Source: Malania oleifera
Taxonomy: Eukaryota > Streptophyta > Magnoliopsida > Santalales > Ximeniaceae
Assembly (NCBI RefSeq): GCF_029873635.1
Contig: NC_080419.1
Span: 77,670,931 to 77,734,930, forward strand
Direction: 5' to 3'
DNA: 64,000 nucleotides
This document shows, one piece after another, positions 38,201-50,278 of this stretch. Position 1 is the first letter of the stretch. Each line of letters begins with the position of its first letter. A program made the position numbers and the translations under genes. The notes under the pieces were generated by a model, which worked only from the letters and a program-made list of their open reading frames with translations, was not told the origin of the DNA and made no database searches.

Positions 38201-38251
38201 AGGAGAAGCCTGCAGTCCCAACTCCCAAGTGACTCCACCAAGGCTGCGTGA
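29273..38251 (+). CDS. RRP46: Exosome complex subunit RRP46 (EXOSC5 homologue), 8 exons
   Basis: Exons: 29273-29378, 29784-29897, 34959-35059, 36179-36199, 36716-36788, 36868-36935, 37303-37435 and 38136-38251. All introns are GT-AG and the frame stays open for 243 codons to TGA. The protein begins MEIDRADGRTPNQLRRLACS and shows GPKAGTKKNENPEKAC, LLPCAINAACAALVDAG and LPEGSSLVGGEP. These match plant RRP46 as I remember it, and length and both ends fit the family. RRP46 is an RNase PH-fold subunit of the six-member ring of the RNA exosome, which degrades and trims RNA in nucleus and cytoplasm. From family knowledge it is structural and not itself catalytic. The start is the first in-frame ATG, after a CT-rich leader. 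The gene looks intact. Intron 2 is about 5.1 kb and holds transposons. Exon 4 has only 21 bases. Confidence 0.95.
29932..29966. repeat. Short tandem duplication in RRP46 intron 2
   Basis: A 17-base unit CATTGTGTGCTGTATGT occurs twice in direct succession shortly after the intron 2 donor. Confidence 0.8.
31083..31162. repeat. Inverted repeat within the hAT-like element
   Basis: TTGGATTTGGATTTGA is followed about 50 bases later by TCAAATCCAAATCCAA, an exact 16-base inverted match that could form a hairpin. It may be a very small nested element, but no target duplication was found. Confidence 0.6.
31273..31392. repeat. Direct duplication within the hAT-like element
   Basis: Two copies of about 55 bases share AATATGA(C/T)TTGTTGGTA and AAATTTATTGAATTT, starting near 31273 and 31338, and differ at several positions. 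Confidence 0.7.
31762..32992. other. Intron 2 sequence, partly TTAACCGAAT-rich
   Basis: No coding sequence is present. From about 32260 to 32830 words such as GGTTAACTGAGTTTAATTGA, AGTTAACCGAAT and TTAATTCGGTTTTAATTGG recur. The stretch closes with an inverted TAAGGCTGAGCA, similar to the TAGGGGTGAGCA terminus of the hAT element at 53265. It may be a decayed hAT relative, but no matching left end was found. Two diverged copies of a TTAACATTTACACATGCATG-like segment lie near 32510 and 32580. Confidence 0.35.
32993..34173. mobile_element. Mutator-like non-autonomous element in RRP46 intron 2
   Basis: The first 55 or so bases, starting GGGGTAAAATCTAGCAACAC, are matched imperfectly in inverted form by the last 55, which read GGGTAACATCTAACAATACT on the other strand. 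Both continue to a GACACTTCACCC/GACACTCCACCC block. Flanks ATTAAAAAA and TTTAAAAAA agree at 8 of 9 positions. Long inverted termini with a 9-base duplication are the signature of Mutator-like elements. The 1.2-kb interior is A/T-rich without a transposase frame. Confidence 0.75.
35727..35942. repeat. 76-base tandem repeat in RRP46 intron 3
   Basis: Two copies of a 76-base unit starting GATAAAATATAAAAGAG begin at 35727 and 35803 and are essentially identical. A third, shortened copy begins at 35879 and lacks about eleven bases around TATGCTGGG. The near identity suggests recent duplication. Confidence 0.9.
36179..36199 (+). other. RRP46: 21-base micro-exon of RRP46 (exon 4)
   Basis: Seven codons (VVSDDGA) lie between a TTTCCTTTGCAG acceptor and a GTATCC donor. 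The residues join exon 3 and exon 5 in frame and correspond to the VVxDDGS segment expected at this point in plant RRP46. It is too short to be found by ordinary ORF searching. Confidence 0.88.
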
Positions 38252-40017
38252 TTTCTGACCTGATTTCTAAAAGCATTTGATAATCAACCAATTGATGCTG
38301 TTTCGTTGGTGGTGGTTGCTTCCTTGTCTGTAATCGGAGATCACACTCTTTTTTTCTGGTAGGTTATCACAAGTTTTACCTAACCCACCTGATGAGCATA
38401 AAACCCAATGTGAAAATGTTATGCATTGGACTGCTAATTACCCCAACACAAAGACATACGAACCGGGGAAAAAGAAGAAAGGTAGGGGTTTACTAAGATT
38501 ATTCTTTTGACATGAATGTGCCCAATTGTGCTGGTTGATTATGGCTTAATTCAGATGTAAGAAAAAGAATTGTATGGTAAGTAAAGACAGCTCTATCTTT
38601 TGTAGTCACTAGAGGGGTCGTAATGAAAATAATTTGGCTTTTGATGATAAAGAACTGCAAGTGGTAGTTTTGGATCGCTATTATTTTGAAAATTTGAGTT
38701 TCCTTTTTCTTAGTTATGCATTTTGATCAAAGAGTAGGTTTTATATGTACGTGTGCTAGACTAAGAATGGTTTGAGATGAGGACTCATGCTATAATGTTA
38801 ATGTGGTGGTTTGCAATATGAAAATTCTGCTGTATGTTGATATCAAAATGCTGTAGAAAACTTTTTGCCCCTTTCAAGTGAGGCAAATTGAAAATTTATT
38901 GGATGTTTTTTGTTGACTCCTAGCTTTGCATATTTGCTGTGGTAGCATCTCAGCAAAGATGTTGATTGAAGGAATATCCCGTAAAGTAAGTTCTGTGGTT
39001 AAGCTTCAAACTTCGAAAGTCAACGGGCTTCTTGGTATTATTTTTCAAAAAATATTAAGATAAAGGTAGGCTGTTAAATTATGTAAAGTTTATATTTATT
39101 CTAGGTATAAAATTATTTTATGGAGCCTCTAAATGGATCCTCTTACAAATCATCAATTAGATTTATTTTTTCTTTTGGAGGTAATTTAGTGCAAGTTCAC
39201 TAAATGAGGCCTAGTTTTAGACAAGAGCCTGAATTCTATGAATGGGGTTTTTGAGTGCGAAATCTTATTTGAAGCCAATTACCCAAAAAAAAAAAAAATT
39301 GTCCGTACAAGTCCTTGAATTTTGAAACCACCAGAGATTAAAGAAGTGTATTTGGTATGCTCCCAAGTGGATGATTGACTCATATGATAAACTATTTTAT
39401 TAAATCACTTGTTCTTGAAATGTGATGTCGGCCTAATTACAATATTTTTATTTGATTTGTGTTATTAAATTTTCAAAAACTTGCCTAAGATGTTCGTATT
39501 AGTGTTTGTTTGAACATTCAAATTTTGATAGACATTTCAAAAAAAATTACTGTTATACCCTTAACCTATGTATGAATAATATATAAAGAATAACTATTAA
39601 AAATATCTACCAAATTAAATCCACATCCTAAAAATTTCAAGCATCATAAATAACAATAATCCATAATGGGGGCAATATGACCTAAAAATTTTAGCTTGTA
39701 TTGTCATAACATAGTAATAACATTATTTTTATTATTTTCTTGATTTATGTTTTTATTATTAAAACTATTCATTGTTATAATTATAATTATATCATATAAT
39801 GATACTATATTATGGGACATTAGTGTTCAAGTGGTTAAAATAGTAAAGATAACTTGGTTTAGAAAATAAGATTATTATGATAATGGAATCTTATAAACTT
39901 ACTCACGGAGGATGATAGGAATAGGATGTCAATGTTTAAATATTCATCCACAAGGGTGTCAATGCAAGTTCAGTATATTTTTGTTTTTTTATTTTCTATT
40001 TTATTTTTATGTGTAGT
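38252..40017. other. 3' flank of RRP46, no further gene seen
   Basis: The first few hundred bases presumably include the 3' UTR; no clear AATAAA signal could be singled out. The rest is A/T-rich without coding frames, inverted termini or LTR-like sequence that I recognise. Confidence 0.4.
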
Positions 40018-40497
40018 TGCTTGTGCCATCTTTGTGCACCCTTTATATTATAGTGGCAGTCTCCCAACTAAGGAAATTTCCCGAGATGCTGCAAATAGAA
40101 ACTCACTTGGGCAAGGAGAATTGCTTATCACCTAGGCGACTCATGAATCACAAGTACCCATTGAGACAGTAGAGGCCATGCGATCATTCAGATGACGATG
40201 GTCGCCTAGTCATCAAGGGACATGGCGAACAAGTATCGTGCAAGCATGGTAATTATAATAAAGTTTTGTCAACTATAATAATTGGGTCTTTAGTAGTGAG
40301 AAACCGATCGAATTTATGATTTGTAACCATAAAATTTAAGGATAGCAATTATTTGGGCACAATTTGGGTTTTAATTGTAATTCCAAGTTTGACTTAAAGT
40401 TGATATAAATAGGTGTGTAATCTATCTTGTAATCATCTCCCAACCAATTTACACATAAAAGAACTAGCCTAGCACTAAACAGGACCCCATCCTTCTA

Positions 40498-40501
<4 letters not shown>

Positions 40502-40553
<52 letters not shown>
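40502..40553. repeat. (CT)n microsatellite in the left LTR
   Basis: A pure CT run of about 52 bases. The paired LTR has a shorter run at 42526-42555. Confidence 0.95.
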
Positions 40554-40556
<3 letters not shown>

Positions 40557-40749
40557 CTCCTTCTTCTCTCTATCTTCCCCTCTCTTCTAATTCAAGTTTT
40601 CTCACCTCCTTATTTTCTCCCTCCTCCTACAACTTCTATCATTCTTGCTATCTTTATCCATGCACCTCTATCGAGGTTGGCATAATTATTCCATTGATAA
40701 CTATCCACTATCTCCCCATCTCAATCCACACAATTATTTTAAAAATTAC

Positions 40750-40754
<5 letters not shown>

Positions 40755-40785
<31 letters not shown>
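40755..40785. repeat. (TA)n microsatellite
   Basis: An AT run just after the left LTR of the non-autonomous element. Confidence 0.9.
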
Positions 40786-40788
<3 letters not shown>

Positions 40789-42522
40789 CAAATTTCTTTT
40801 TGACACTCACATAGAACCCACTATGCTACCAATTACTAGAGTTGTAAAGTAAAAACAAGTTGTCACCAAGGTCAATTAGATTCACTAATGTTGATCTAGC
40901 GATGATTCAACAAAAAATTATCGAGAGTTTTCATGTAGCCTCTCAAACCTCTTATAAGGCAGTGACTACGATAAAATTAATCATGGCTATTTCAAGAATG
41001 ACATGAAGTCTTGGATGGAGAGCACAGGAAAGGAGATTCTTAGCGATTCAAGGTTCACAATAGAAAGGTCTGAGGAAAATCTTACTATAGGTCACCCACA
41101 GTATTTTTGTTGGGCATGGTCAAACTATTGCCTATAATGTGTACAACGCATTTGGCCAATACGTTTTTTAAGGGATGATGCTAGGGGCAAAAATCACTTC
41201 ATGACAAAACCATTGCCTATAACTACTTTAATGAATTCAATGAATCCGCTCTTTTATAGAAGGACGCTGGGGGGCAAATCCACTTGCCCTACAATCGGCT
41301 CATAGTCTAGTCATCATTCATGTTGACTTTAACAAGACTCAAAAATATGAGAAGCAACGAAATCTACTTATAAGCGTTGTCAGCTAAGAGGATTATAAAA
41401 AATATTCCACTAACAATTATGTAAAAGAGGATGAAGAGCTTAAGGCTACCACCAATGAAAACATGAGGGCTTTTTAGCGGCCAATTATAATTAAGAGGAG
41501 CAGGATTCCAAAACGGCCAAATATGAAGAATTCAATAACTCCTCATAGGCTAAGGACTCAAAGTTTGTTAAAGGCTAAGACAATCTGGAGAATGAGAATG
41601 ATCTCAAGATTGATCTAGAGATTGGTGAAATTATTAGCAAAATTTTTTAGTTAGGTCCCTTGGTCTAGCCTATATCTTGTATAGGGTGATTATCTCCTAA
41701 ACCCATTTTTAATTGGTCAACTATGCTCCAACCTACTTAGGGAGCATCATTTAGAAAATATTGATTGATAAGAAAATTATTCACCCTAAGAAAATAAGGG
41801 AACATTTTAGGCAAAAAAGAAAAGAAAAAGAAATTACGACTACTTATTTATAAGCGTTGAAAAAATAATCAAACGAAGTAGTCATGGGGGGGTCATTGTT
41901 TGTGCCATCTTTGTGCAACCCCTTGTAGTATGGTGACAATCATCCAACTAAGGAAATTTCCTAAGGAGTTACAATGGAAAGTCACCTGGGCGAGGCAAAT
42001 CACTTATCACTCAAGTGACCAAAGAATCACAAGTAGTCACCTAGGCAACAGAGACCATGTAGTCGTCTGTCAATGATGGTCACCTAGTCATCAAGTGAAG
42101 GTCGCCGAGTTATTATTCAGTAAGGCAAACAAATATTGGGCAAGCATGTTAATTATGATAAAGTTTTGTTAGCTATGATAATTGGGCACTTGATGTTTAT
42201 AAACAAACTAAATTTATGATTAGGATTAATTGCCTAAATTTATGATTTGTAACTGTACAATTTTAAAGGTGGTTTTTAATTATAATTCCAAGTAAGACTT
42301 GGGATAGATGTAACTAGGTACATAATCTATCTTATAATTATCTCCCAACTAATTCATACACATAACACAACCAACCTAGTACTAAAGGCAGCAATTATTT
42401 GACTTGTAATTCTAAGTTTGACTTTGGATGGGTACAAATAGGTGCATAATCTATCTTATAATTATGTCGCAACTAATTCACACACATACCACAATCAGCC
42501 CAATGCTAAACGTGCCCTCGTG

Positions 42523-42525
<3 letters not shown>

Positions 42526-42555
<30 letters not shown>
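42526..42555. repeat. (CT)n microsatellite in the right LTR
   Basis: A CT run at the same relative position as the one in the left LTR. Confidence 0.9.
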
Positions 42556-42559
<4 letters not shown>

Positions 42560-43042
42560 TTCTCCTTTATTCTAATTTTCCCTCTTCTTTCTCTATCTTC
42601 TCCTCTATTCTAATTTGAGTCTATTTACTTCCCTATTTTCTCCCTCCTACTATTTCTACAACTTCTATGATTTTCACTATCTCTATCCTTGCATCTTTGA
42701 TGAAGGTTTGTATAACAAGTTCAATCACAACTAATCCACTAATCCACCATCTCCCAATCCCAATCCATGCCATCATTTAAAAGATATTTTTTTTCTTGAT
42801 CAAACAGTAATAAAGAAACATTTTATAACAATACCTCAACCCTCATGGAGGAGCAAAAAACCACAATATATTATTATGGAAGCTAAAACAATAGTTTTTC
42901 CGACTACATTACAATATCTCGCCCCTTATACAAGAGTAACTATGGCTAGATATTTTATACAATGGAGCATGTATAAAGGAGTCAAATGTTTTTCTATATT
43001 TTTTCTCGGCACAACTAGGTCATCTAGGACTTGAAGTAGAGA

Positions 43043-45185
43043 TGTAGACACCCCATTTTGTCCACGACTCTATATAGTAAAATTTATATTTTTTTTTAAA
43101 TAATGCCCTATTGGGTCTTTCCCTAGGTATAATCACCATTCAATTCAAATTCATACATTATTTTGTAAATATTTATTTATAAAAATTTAATAAATAAATA
43201 AATAAATACATAATAAATAAAAAAAGATAAGAAAAAAGCTTTTTAAAACAATACTAAAAATCTTATGGGCTCACTTGCACACACATTATAAGAAGAAATT
43301 TCAGTTAGAAATGGGTGGTAATTGCAAATCAAAATTTTAAAAAAATAAATAAAAAATCAATCAATCTGTTATTAATTTGATTGATCAATAAGAGTTAATG
43401 GGTTGCTTTCCCCTGGGCCTATAAATAGTGATTTTAAGAGAATTGATGGGAGGAAAAAAATTAGTAGAACTGGAGAAGAAAAGAAGTGAGATAGCTGAGA
43501 GATTAAAATGTGAGGAATAAAGAAAGGGTTGAAAATTTGAGAGTGAAGGAAGCCAAAGTTCGGCCATTGGGGGTAGCCGAAAAGCAGCAAAAGAAGAAGG
43601 AACAACTTGAAATTATTGAAAGCAAAGGAAGCAGAAAACAAAACGAGACAATATTAGGAACAACAAGGAAGAGGAATTGAAGAGGTAGGCATCTTATACT
43701 TTGATTAATTTAAATACATGACTTGTTTTGAAAATTCAATTAACAATGAATAGAAAGGTAACCGATTGGGTAAGTTTGCGGAATTGTGAGGTATAAATGA
43801 TTATTTAGAAAGTTTACCTTTATTTTATTTTTTTCAAATTTACTAAAAATCAAATTCCCCAAGCAATGTGTATAAAATGAGCATTTAAACCCTAAGAATC
43901 CCTCTGAAATCCCCCAAATAAATATGGATGTTTGACCCAGATCCTAGAATATGGACCCAAAAAACTTGAATACCAATACCCGAGAACTTAGATACAGAAA
44001 ACTTGGAACCAATGTATGTTTTCTCTGGACGGTCGGATTGCTGTCACATCAGCGATTCATGTCAAGTGCTCTATATCCATTAGTTTTTGCCAGGTGGTGG
44101 GTGACGTCACCATGCCATGTGTCGCTTCCAAATTTTCAAAAAATAATATATATATATATATATATATCTCCTACTGCCATGTGTTGCCACCGATGGCTGA
44201 TATGTGGCAGCCCCTCTTTACCCTTTCCCCAAATCAGGTTAACATGATCTCACCCGAGTCAACTCAGATTGACCTGATTCAAAACAGTTGAACTGGTCAG
44301 ATCTTCCTAGACCACCCATCCTTATTTATTTTCATTAATTAATTTCCATTCATTTTTAATTCACAAAAATTGGAAAAAATAGTAAAAAAACAAATTAGAA
44401 AAAAATAGGAAAAATATTTAAAAAAAAAAACAAAAAAAAAATTCTTTGAGTTATTTTTTACTTAGGAAACCACAAAAATGGAAAAAAAAAAAAAAAAAAC
44501 ATAAAAAATGAATAAAATGGAGAAAATTCTAAAAAAAAAATCCAAGAAAGTTGTAGAAAAAAGTTGAAAAATGCCAAAACATACTTTAAAAAGTTTGAAA
44601 ATCTAAGAATGTTTTTGAGATCCTTTATTTGCTTAATTTTGTGTATTTGCATGGTTATTTTATATTTGTATATATCTTCTTATTATTATTATTATTTTTT
44701 TGCATCCCAATCATAAAACAAAGGGTGAAGAAGTGTTTCAAACTTTACCTATATCAGTTCTGAGAGGGGAGGTTTATCTAATAAGTTCTCCTCCTTTGGA
44801 GTCTAATTAGAAATTCCTAAATCACACCATATTTTACATTTTATTTTTGAAATTTCAATGTTTATTGGTTTATTAATGAGTTAATTAAGGAACAAATTGG
44901 AATTTCAATTTGGAATAGTTCATGGTTAATTAAGTACCGTTCATAAAATGGGTTTGTAGGGGGTGCTAATACCTTCCCGTAGCATAACTATACTCCCAAC
45001 CTCAGCTTTGGTAAAAGCAGACCGAAACTACTAGTTTTTTAGTCTTAGAATTAGTCTAGAGACCAATCAATGATTAGTAATTATGTGAACTAACCGCACC
45101 TAGAAAATAATAGGCTAGTGGCAACTCCATCAAACCATCAATATTATTACTCCTCCCATTCTAGACCCTTTTCAAAGACGTTGTG
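43043..45185 (+). mobile_element. Gypsy LTR fossil, Tat/Ogre-like (tentative)
   Basis: The start TGTAGACACCCCATTTTGTC and the downstream GTGGCAACTCCA and TTGGCAACTCCACTAGGGA (near 45190) resemble the LTR start and the primer-site region of plant Tat/Ogre Gypsy elements, as I remember them. The stretch is A/T-rich with poly-A and TA runs (44148-44168). No partner LTR is in the window, and the frames here lack domains. Confidence 0.45.
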
Positions 45186-46216
45186 ATAGCTTGGCAACTC
45201 CACTAGGGATATAGTTAGTCAAACCATTAATTCATTGTGAATTATCTTAAATTTGAATATGATGGTCCTTCGATTGCTCCATGAGTTTACCTCTATATAT
45301 GAATAATTACTGATGCGTGATTTGATTTTTGTTTTTATATTCAAATGAATGTTGTGAATGAATGGATAGGTGTATGCAAGGTGTAATAATGTGATGTAAT
45401 GTGAGTTCAAGCTTTTAACCTTATATGTGCACACATGCTTTTACAAGCCTTATACCCAGGATTTACCTTCTTAGGATTAGATAGGGGTGTAGTAACTTTA
45501 GCTCCTATGAAGCATAAGTCTTCAGGGGCATGTGAATGACTCCACTCAGTTTTTACCTTGTCCAAACTCATTAAGGAAGGATAAGGGATATTCTAGGGAC
45601 CTCTTATTGATAGAAATAGAACCTAAACCACACATACTTAAATCCTATTTCCTTTCTTAGGATAGAGCCTCGGAGAAAACCCATAATTAATGAATCCACC
45701 TAGTTTGGGACAAGAGTTTGATCTTTCTTTGCATACTATTTCTATTATTCCGTTGTATATTATTTTGAGGGTACTGTTTTAAGGATAAAACAAGGTTATT
45801 AGTCCTAAGGGTACCGCTTGATCTCTTACTTTTCAGTGTCGTTTGAGATTAATAATACTATAAATTCCCTTCCAATTTGTAGTACATTTAACATTGTTAA
45901 TATTTTGCCACATTTTTTTTGGTATTCATTTTAGGTATACACACTACTTTGCCAAAATTCTGGATTAGCCCCAAACTACCCCATGGACAACTTAGTAGTG
46001 GTGTAAAAACAAGAAGAAACATAAGTACAATGGTATTTAGAAGACCATCAAAGTCATCAAGGAGACAGTTTGATTGAAGAAATTGAAGTGATGTTGCTAG
46101 CTCGGATTAAAGTTGACACTCGATCAAACTCTTTGAAAAATTTGAAGGCAATTTGGGTAGGTTGGATAGTAGAAATACGATTGTAGTTTTCTTAGTTGTA
46201 TGGTTACATCAGATTT
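45186..46216 (+). mobile_element. Leader of the Tat/Ogre-like element, truncated
   Basis: Non-coding sequence follows the presumed primer site and ends where another LTR starts at 46217. No gag domain was recognised. Confidence 0.3.
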
Positions 46217-47506
46217 TGTTGGCCTAACAAGGCTTAATCTCATTTGATGATAACAAATCAAGGTTACTTAACATGTTTGCATAAGTTAAGTTTTGGAGCT
46301 TAAATGTTTTTATGAAATCAAGTAAGTATGCTTGAAGAGCTTAAATGAAGTTTACACTTAAAGCTATAAGCCATGATGGATATAAAGCTTCAAGTTATAA
46401 GGGACATGAAGGTTATTGAAGAATTGATTAAAGCTCATAAGGATATTGGAAGCTTCACAACATGTAGACTTAGGAACCTAGATAGATTCATCTTGTTAAA
46501 GTCTCATGTAAGTACTTCAAATTTCAATATTAATGATTGAAGCTCTTAGAAATTATTATGGACTTAGAGACCTATTTTTATACATGGAAAATATTTTCAT
46601 AAAGCCTAAATTGAGTTTTCCAAGTTACAAGTTTAAGTTTTGGAATCAAACTTTGAAAAACAAAGTGTGGCCAAGTGGTCAGGCGATCAATGATATATCA
46701 TCAAGCGACTGATATGCTACTGATGTTGGTAATGAACGAATAGAATAGGAACAGACGATTGAACTATCATGACCAGTCGACTGACCTAGTACTAACTTTC
46801 CGAATGCGCTATTTTTAAAGAGCTTGGGCGACTGACCTTATGGCTTAGTCGACTGATATCTGTGTTTAAACTTTTAATAAGCACTAATTTTGTTTCCAAA
46901 ATTGAAGAATTGATTTCCAAACTCAGAAAAAACTTAAGGAAAATAGTAAGAAACCTTTTTGCACTATATATAGATTATATTTTCGCAAATTGGGTTAACT
47001 CATACACATATACAAATTCAAAATAAAGTGTTATACTGCTGAAAGTTTTCTAAAAATGGTTGCTATGTGTTCTTGCTGAATACTCACAAAAATCTGATTT
47101 GTTCTTCTACAATCCTCACTTTATAATCAAATTACTGGTGATATAATCTTGATCTTCATATCTTTATTGATTTTATTGAAGTATATATTGTGATTCTAAT
47201 GTGTACAAATCTACTCTAGCTGAGAGTATATTTCTTGTACAAACAAACTTGTGTTTCTTGTATTGTTATTGACGATTCAGGTTTGTTGAATTGTTGCCTA
47301 GCGAGAGGGTTGTTCTCGTTAGAGGGGCATCTCCACCTTGAATAGAGAGAGGGATACTTCACCTAGTAATGAAGTGGAAAGGAAAATCCTCAAAGCAGGT
47401 TGCTCGAGGCAAGGACGTAGGCTGTAGGCCGAACCTTGTAAAAATCCGGTTGTTCAGCTCTTCTTCCCTTACTCTTTAAATTCTTGCAAGATTATAACCT
47501 GCGTGT
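46217..47506 (+). mobile_element. LTR-like fragment, Copia type, plus orientation
   Basis: It begins TGTTGGCCTAACAAGG. In order follow an array of GTCGACTGA-like motifs (about 46670-46860), a TATA-like ACTATATATAG (46963-46973) and the U5 motif GGACGTAGGC...GGCCGAACC (47412-47440). The order is that of a Copia LTR read on the plus strand. The right end borders Copia-C pol sequence without a clear terminal CA, so it is truncated or rearranged there. Confidence 0.5.
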
Positions 47507-50278
47507 ATGTTTATTTTCTCTTCAAGAGATTCCTTTTCAAGAGGTTCCATAATAGGGATTTCATTTTCAGGAGAAATTGGTTTTGTAGATGTCAAATGGA
47601 TTATCCACCTCCGTAACCTTTTTTGGAGTGTTTACAGATTTCAATTTTCTCTTTCTGGGAGTTTTATCTTTTGCACCAACAAGCCTTTCATGCTTAACTT
47701 GTAGTTTAAGTTCATTAGTTGGCTGTTGTCCTTTAAGGACATCAATACGTGTTGGAATATTTGCAGCAAGTATATGAGATTTTAATATGGCCTTTGTATT
47801 TGTAAAAAAAAAAAATCTGTTAATTGATTTGTAACCCTTTGCAAATGCATAATCTTCTAAACTTCAAGTTCACTTTGATTTGTACAAGAATCTAAATGAG
47901 ATAAACTCATGGTATTTCATATGATTTCATGTTGTGATTCAGACACTGATTTTGCTCTCCCTAATGTAAGGAATACTACTTCATCAAAATGACAATCTTG
48001 AAACTGTGCTTTAAAAAAATCACTTGTTAAAGGTTCAATATATCTAATAATAAAAGAGGAATCAAAACCAACATAGATACCAAGCTTACATTGAGGATCC
48101 TTTTTAGTTCTTTGAGGAGGAGCAAGAGGAATATATACTGCATAACTAAAAGTTCTTAAATAAGAAATATAAGGTTGTTGCCCATAAACTAATTGCATGG
48201 GTGAAAGATTATTGTAAGCAGTTGACCTTATATGAACTCAACATGCAACATGAAGAATAGCATGTCCCCAAACAGATAAAGAAATTTGGTTCTCATAATC
48301 ATAGGCCTAGCAATGAGTTGAAGTCTCTTAATAAAAGATTCACCTAAACCATTTTATGCATAGGTATGAGCAACAGGATGTTCAACATCTATTCCAAGTG
48401 ACATGTAATAGTTATCAAAAGTTTAAGATGTAAATTCACTAGCATTATCCAAACGAATTGATTCAATTGGATAATTCAGGACAATGAGCTCGTAATCTAA
48501 TCAATTGAGAAAGAAATCTAACAAATGCAATATTATGAGTAGAAAGTAAAGAAACATGTGACCATCTAGTAGATGCATCAATTAAGACCATGAAATATCT
48601 AAATACTCCAGATGGTAGATGTATTGGTCCACATATATCACCATGAATTCTCTATAAAAAACTGGGTGATTCAAGACTTACTTTTAAAATAGATAGTTTG
48701 ACAATTAATTTCCCTTGAGAGCAAGCAGTACATATGAAATCATTTTATAAAAGAATCTTTTGATTCTTTAGTGGATGACCATGTGAATTCTTAATAATTC
48801 TTCACATCATTACATCTCCAGGATATCCAAGATGATCATGCCAAAGTATAAATAACTTTGGGTCATTACACTTCTGGTGTAAGACATTATATAATTCAAC
48901 TGCTTTGATATTTGTATAATACAATCCAGAAGATAATGTTGACATTTTTTCTAAAATTTGTTTCTTCCTAGAAACAATAGAAGTAATATAAAGGAATTCT
49001 TTACTGCCTTCATTTGTAGTTTCAATGTGATATCTATTGAGTCTTAGATCTTTAAAGTTAAACAGATTTCTTCTGGATTTGTTGGAATACACAACTTCAT
49101 CAATTTGTAATAAAGTACCATTGGTTAACTTTATATTAGCTCTTTCGGAGCCTTCAAATAAATTTGTAGAACAAAATATTATATTAACATTTGTTATAGA
49201 TATATTCAAGTAATGGAAATATTTCATATCTCAAAAAATTGTGTGTGTTGTAGCACTATCAGTTAAACAAACTTCTTGCAAAGACATTTTAGAATCAATC
49301 AAAACTTTAAGACAATTCACACTACAACACATATTTTAAAAACTCATTATTATAATCGATTATAATAACAATAAATACAATAATTTATTTATTAAAATCA
49401 AAATATAATATTGCTTACTATATATCTTAAAATATTACATCATTATTTTCATCTTGATTTACAAAGAAATCAACAACGTCAAGATAAATAGAGTTGGATG
49501 GTCCAGCATTAAGATCTATTGGAATAACATTATTAACAAAATTTGTTTCAACTTCTTTACTCTTTTCTTTTTCTTTTATTGAGTCTTGGTATAGATCTAC
49601 CAAGTGTTTGGGCATACGACAAGTACGTGACCAATGACATTTTTCTACGCATCTGTAACATTTAGTTTCATGCTGCCTAGGTTGTTGATTTTGATGATTA
49701 ACCCACTTCTGGGAATCATCCCTGTTCTGTGGGTTATCCCTTTTCTGGGGGATTGCAGCCTTACGTTGATGTCAGTGATTATTTCGACCACGGCCACCAC
49801 TATGCCCACGACCATGCCTGCGGGCTGGTCCTCGACCACGAGATGTATTCATATTCACTTCAGGGAATGGGGTCGAACCAGTTGGACAAGTTTGTCGATT
49901 TTTCATTAAAAGCTTGTTATTTTGCTCAGCAACAAGAAGACATGATATAAGTCAAAAAATTTAGAAATTTCCTTTTCCTATATTGGTGGTGCAAGACCAC
50001 ATTAGTGGGATGGAAAGTAGTAAAAGTTTTTTCTAGTATGTCTTCATCACGAATATTTTCACCACATAATTTTAACTTTGAGCTAATCTTATGCAGAGTT
50101 GGGTTATATTCGCTGGCTGTTTTAAAGTATTGCAACCTCAAGTGCAACCATTCATTTCGAGCTTTTGGTAAAATCATAGTTTTTTGGTGGTCAAATATAT
50201 TCTTTAAATTTTTCCATAGGATAAGTGAGTATTTAATAGTGAGATATTTAGTTTTTAATTCTTCATCTAAATGACCAT
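47507..50278 (-). mobile_element. Copia-C fossil: gag to integrase, left part
   Basis: On the minus strand: gag (about 50278-49926, with TLHKISSKLKLCGENI), a CCHC region and acidic linker (about 49850-49430), gag-pre-integrase (LFILWHDHLGYPGDVMM near 48802-48850), the end of integrase (YISYLRTFSYAVYIPLAPP near 48140) and the basic linker before reverse transcriptase (ANIPTRIDVLKGQQPTNELK region near 47700-47770). Reverse transcriptase and beyond are missing. Many breaks. Gag is interrupted at 50278 by a large insertion and resumes at 60470. Confidence 0.8.

Larger units (their letters stand above)
40018..42785 (+). mobile_element. Non-autonomous LTR element of unknown family (fossil)
   Basis: Two related direct repeats, about 40018-40745 and 41897-42785, enclose about 1.15 kb. 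Both repeats share TTGTGCCATCTTTGTGCA, CCAACTAAGGAAATTTCC, GTAATCTATCTTGTAAT-like words and a CT run. The second begins TGTTTGTGCC right after a purine tract CATGGGGGGG, which suggests plus orientation. The middle has only short frames without recognisable domains. The LTRs have diverged clearly, so the insertion is old. Confidence 0.6.

Noticed and set aside
46217-47506. A complete Copia LTR with both ends
   Set aside because: The right end lacks a terminal CA and a target duplication was not found, so I call it only an LTR-like fragment.
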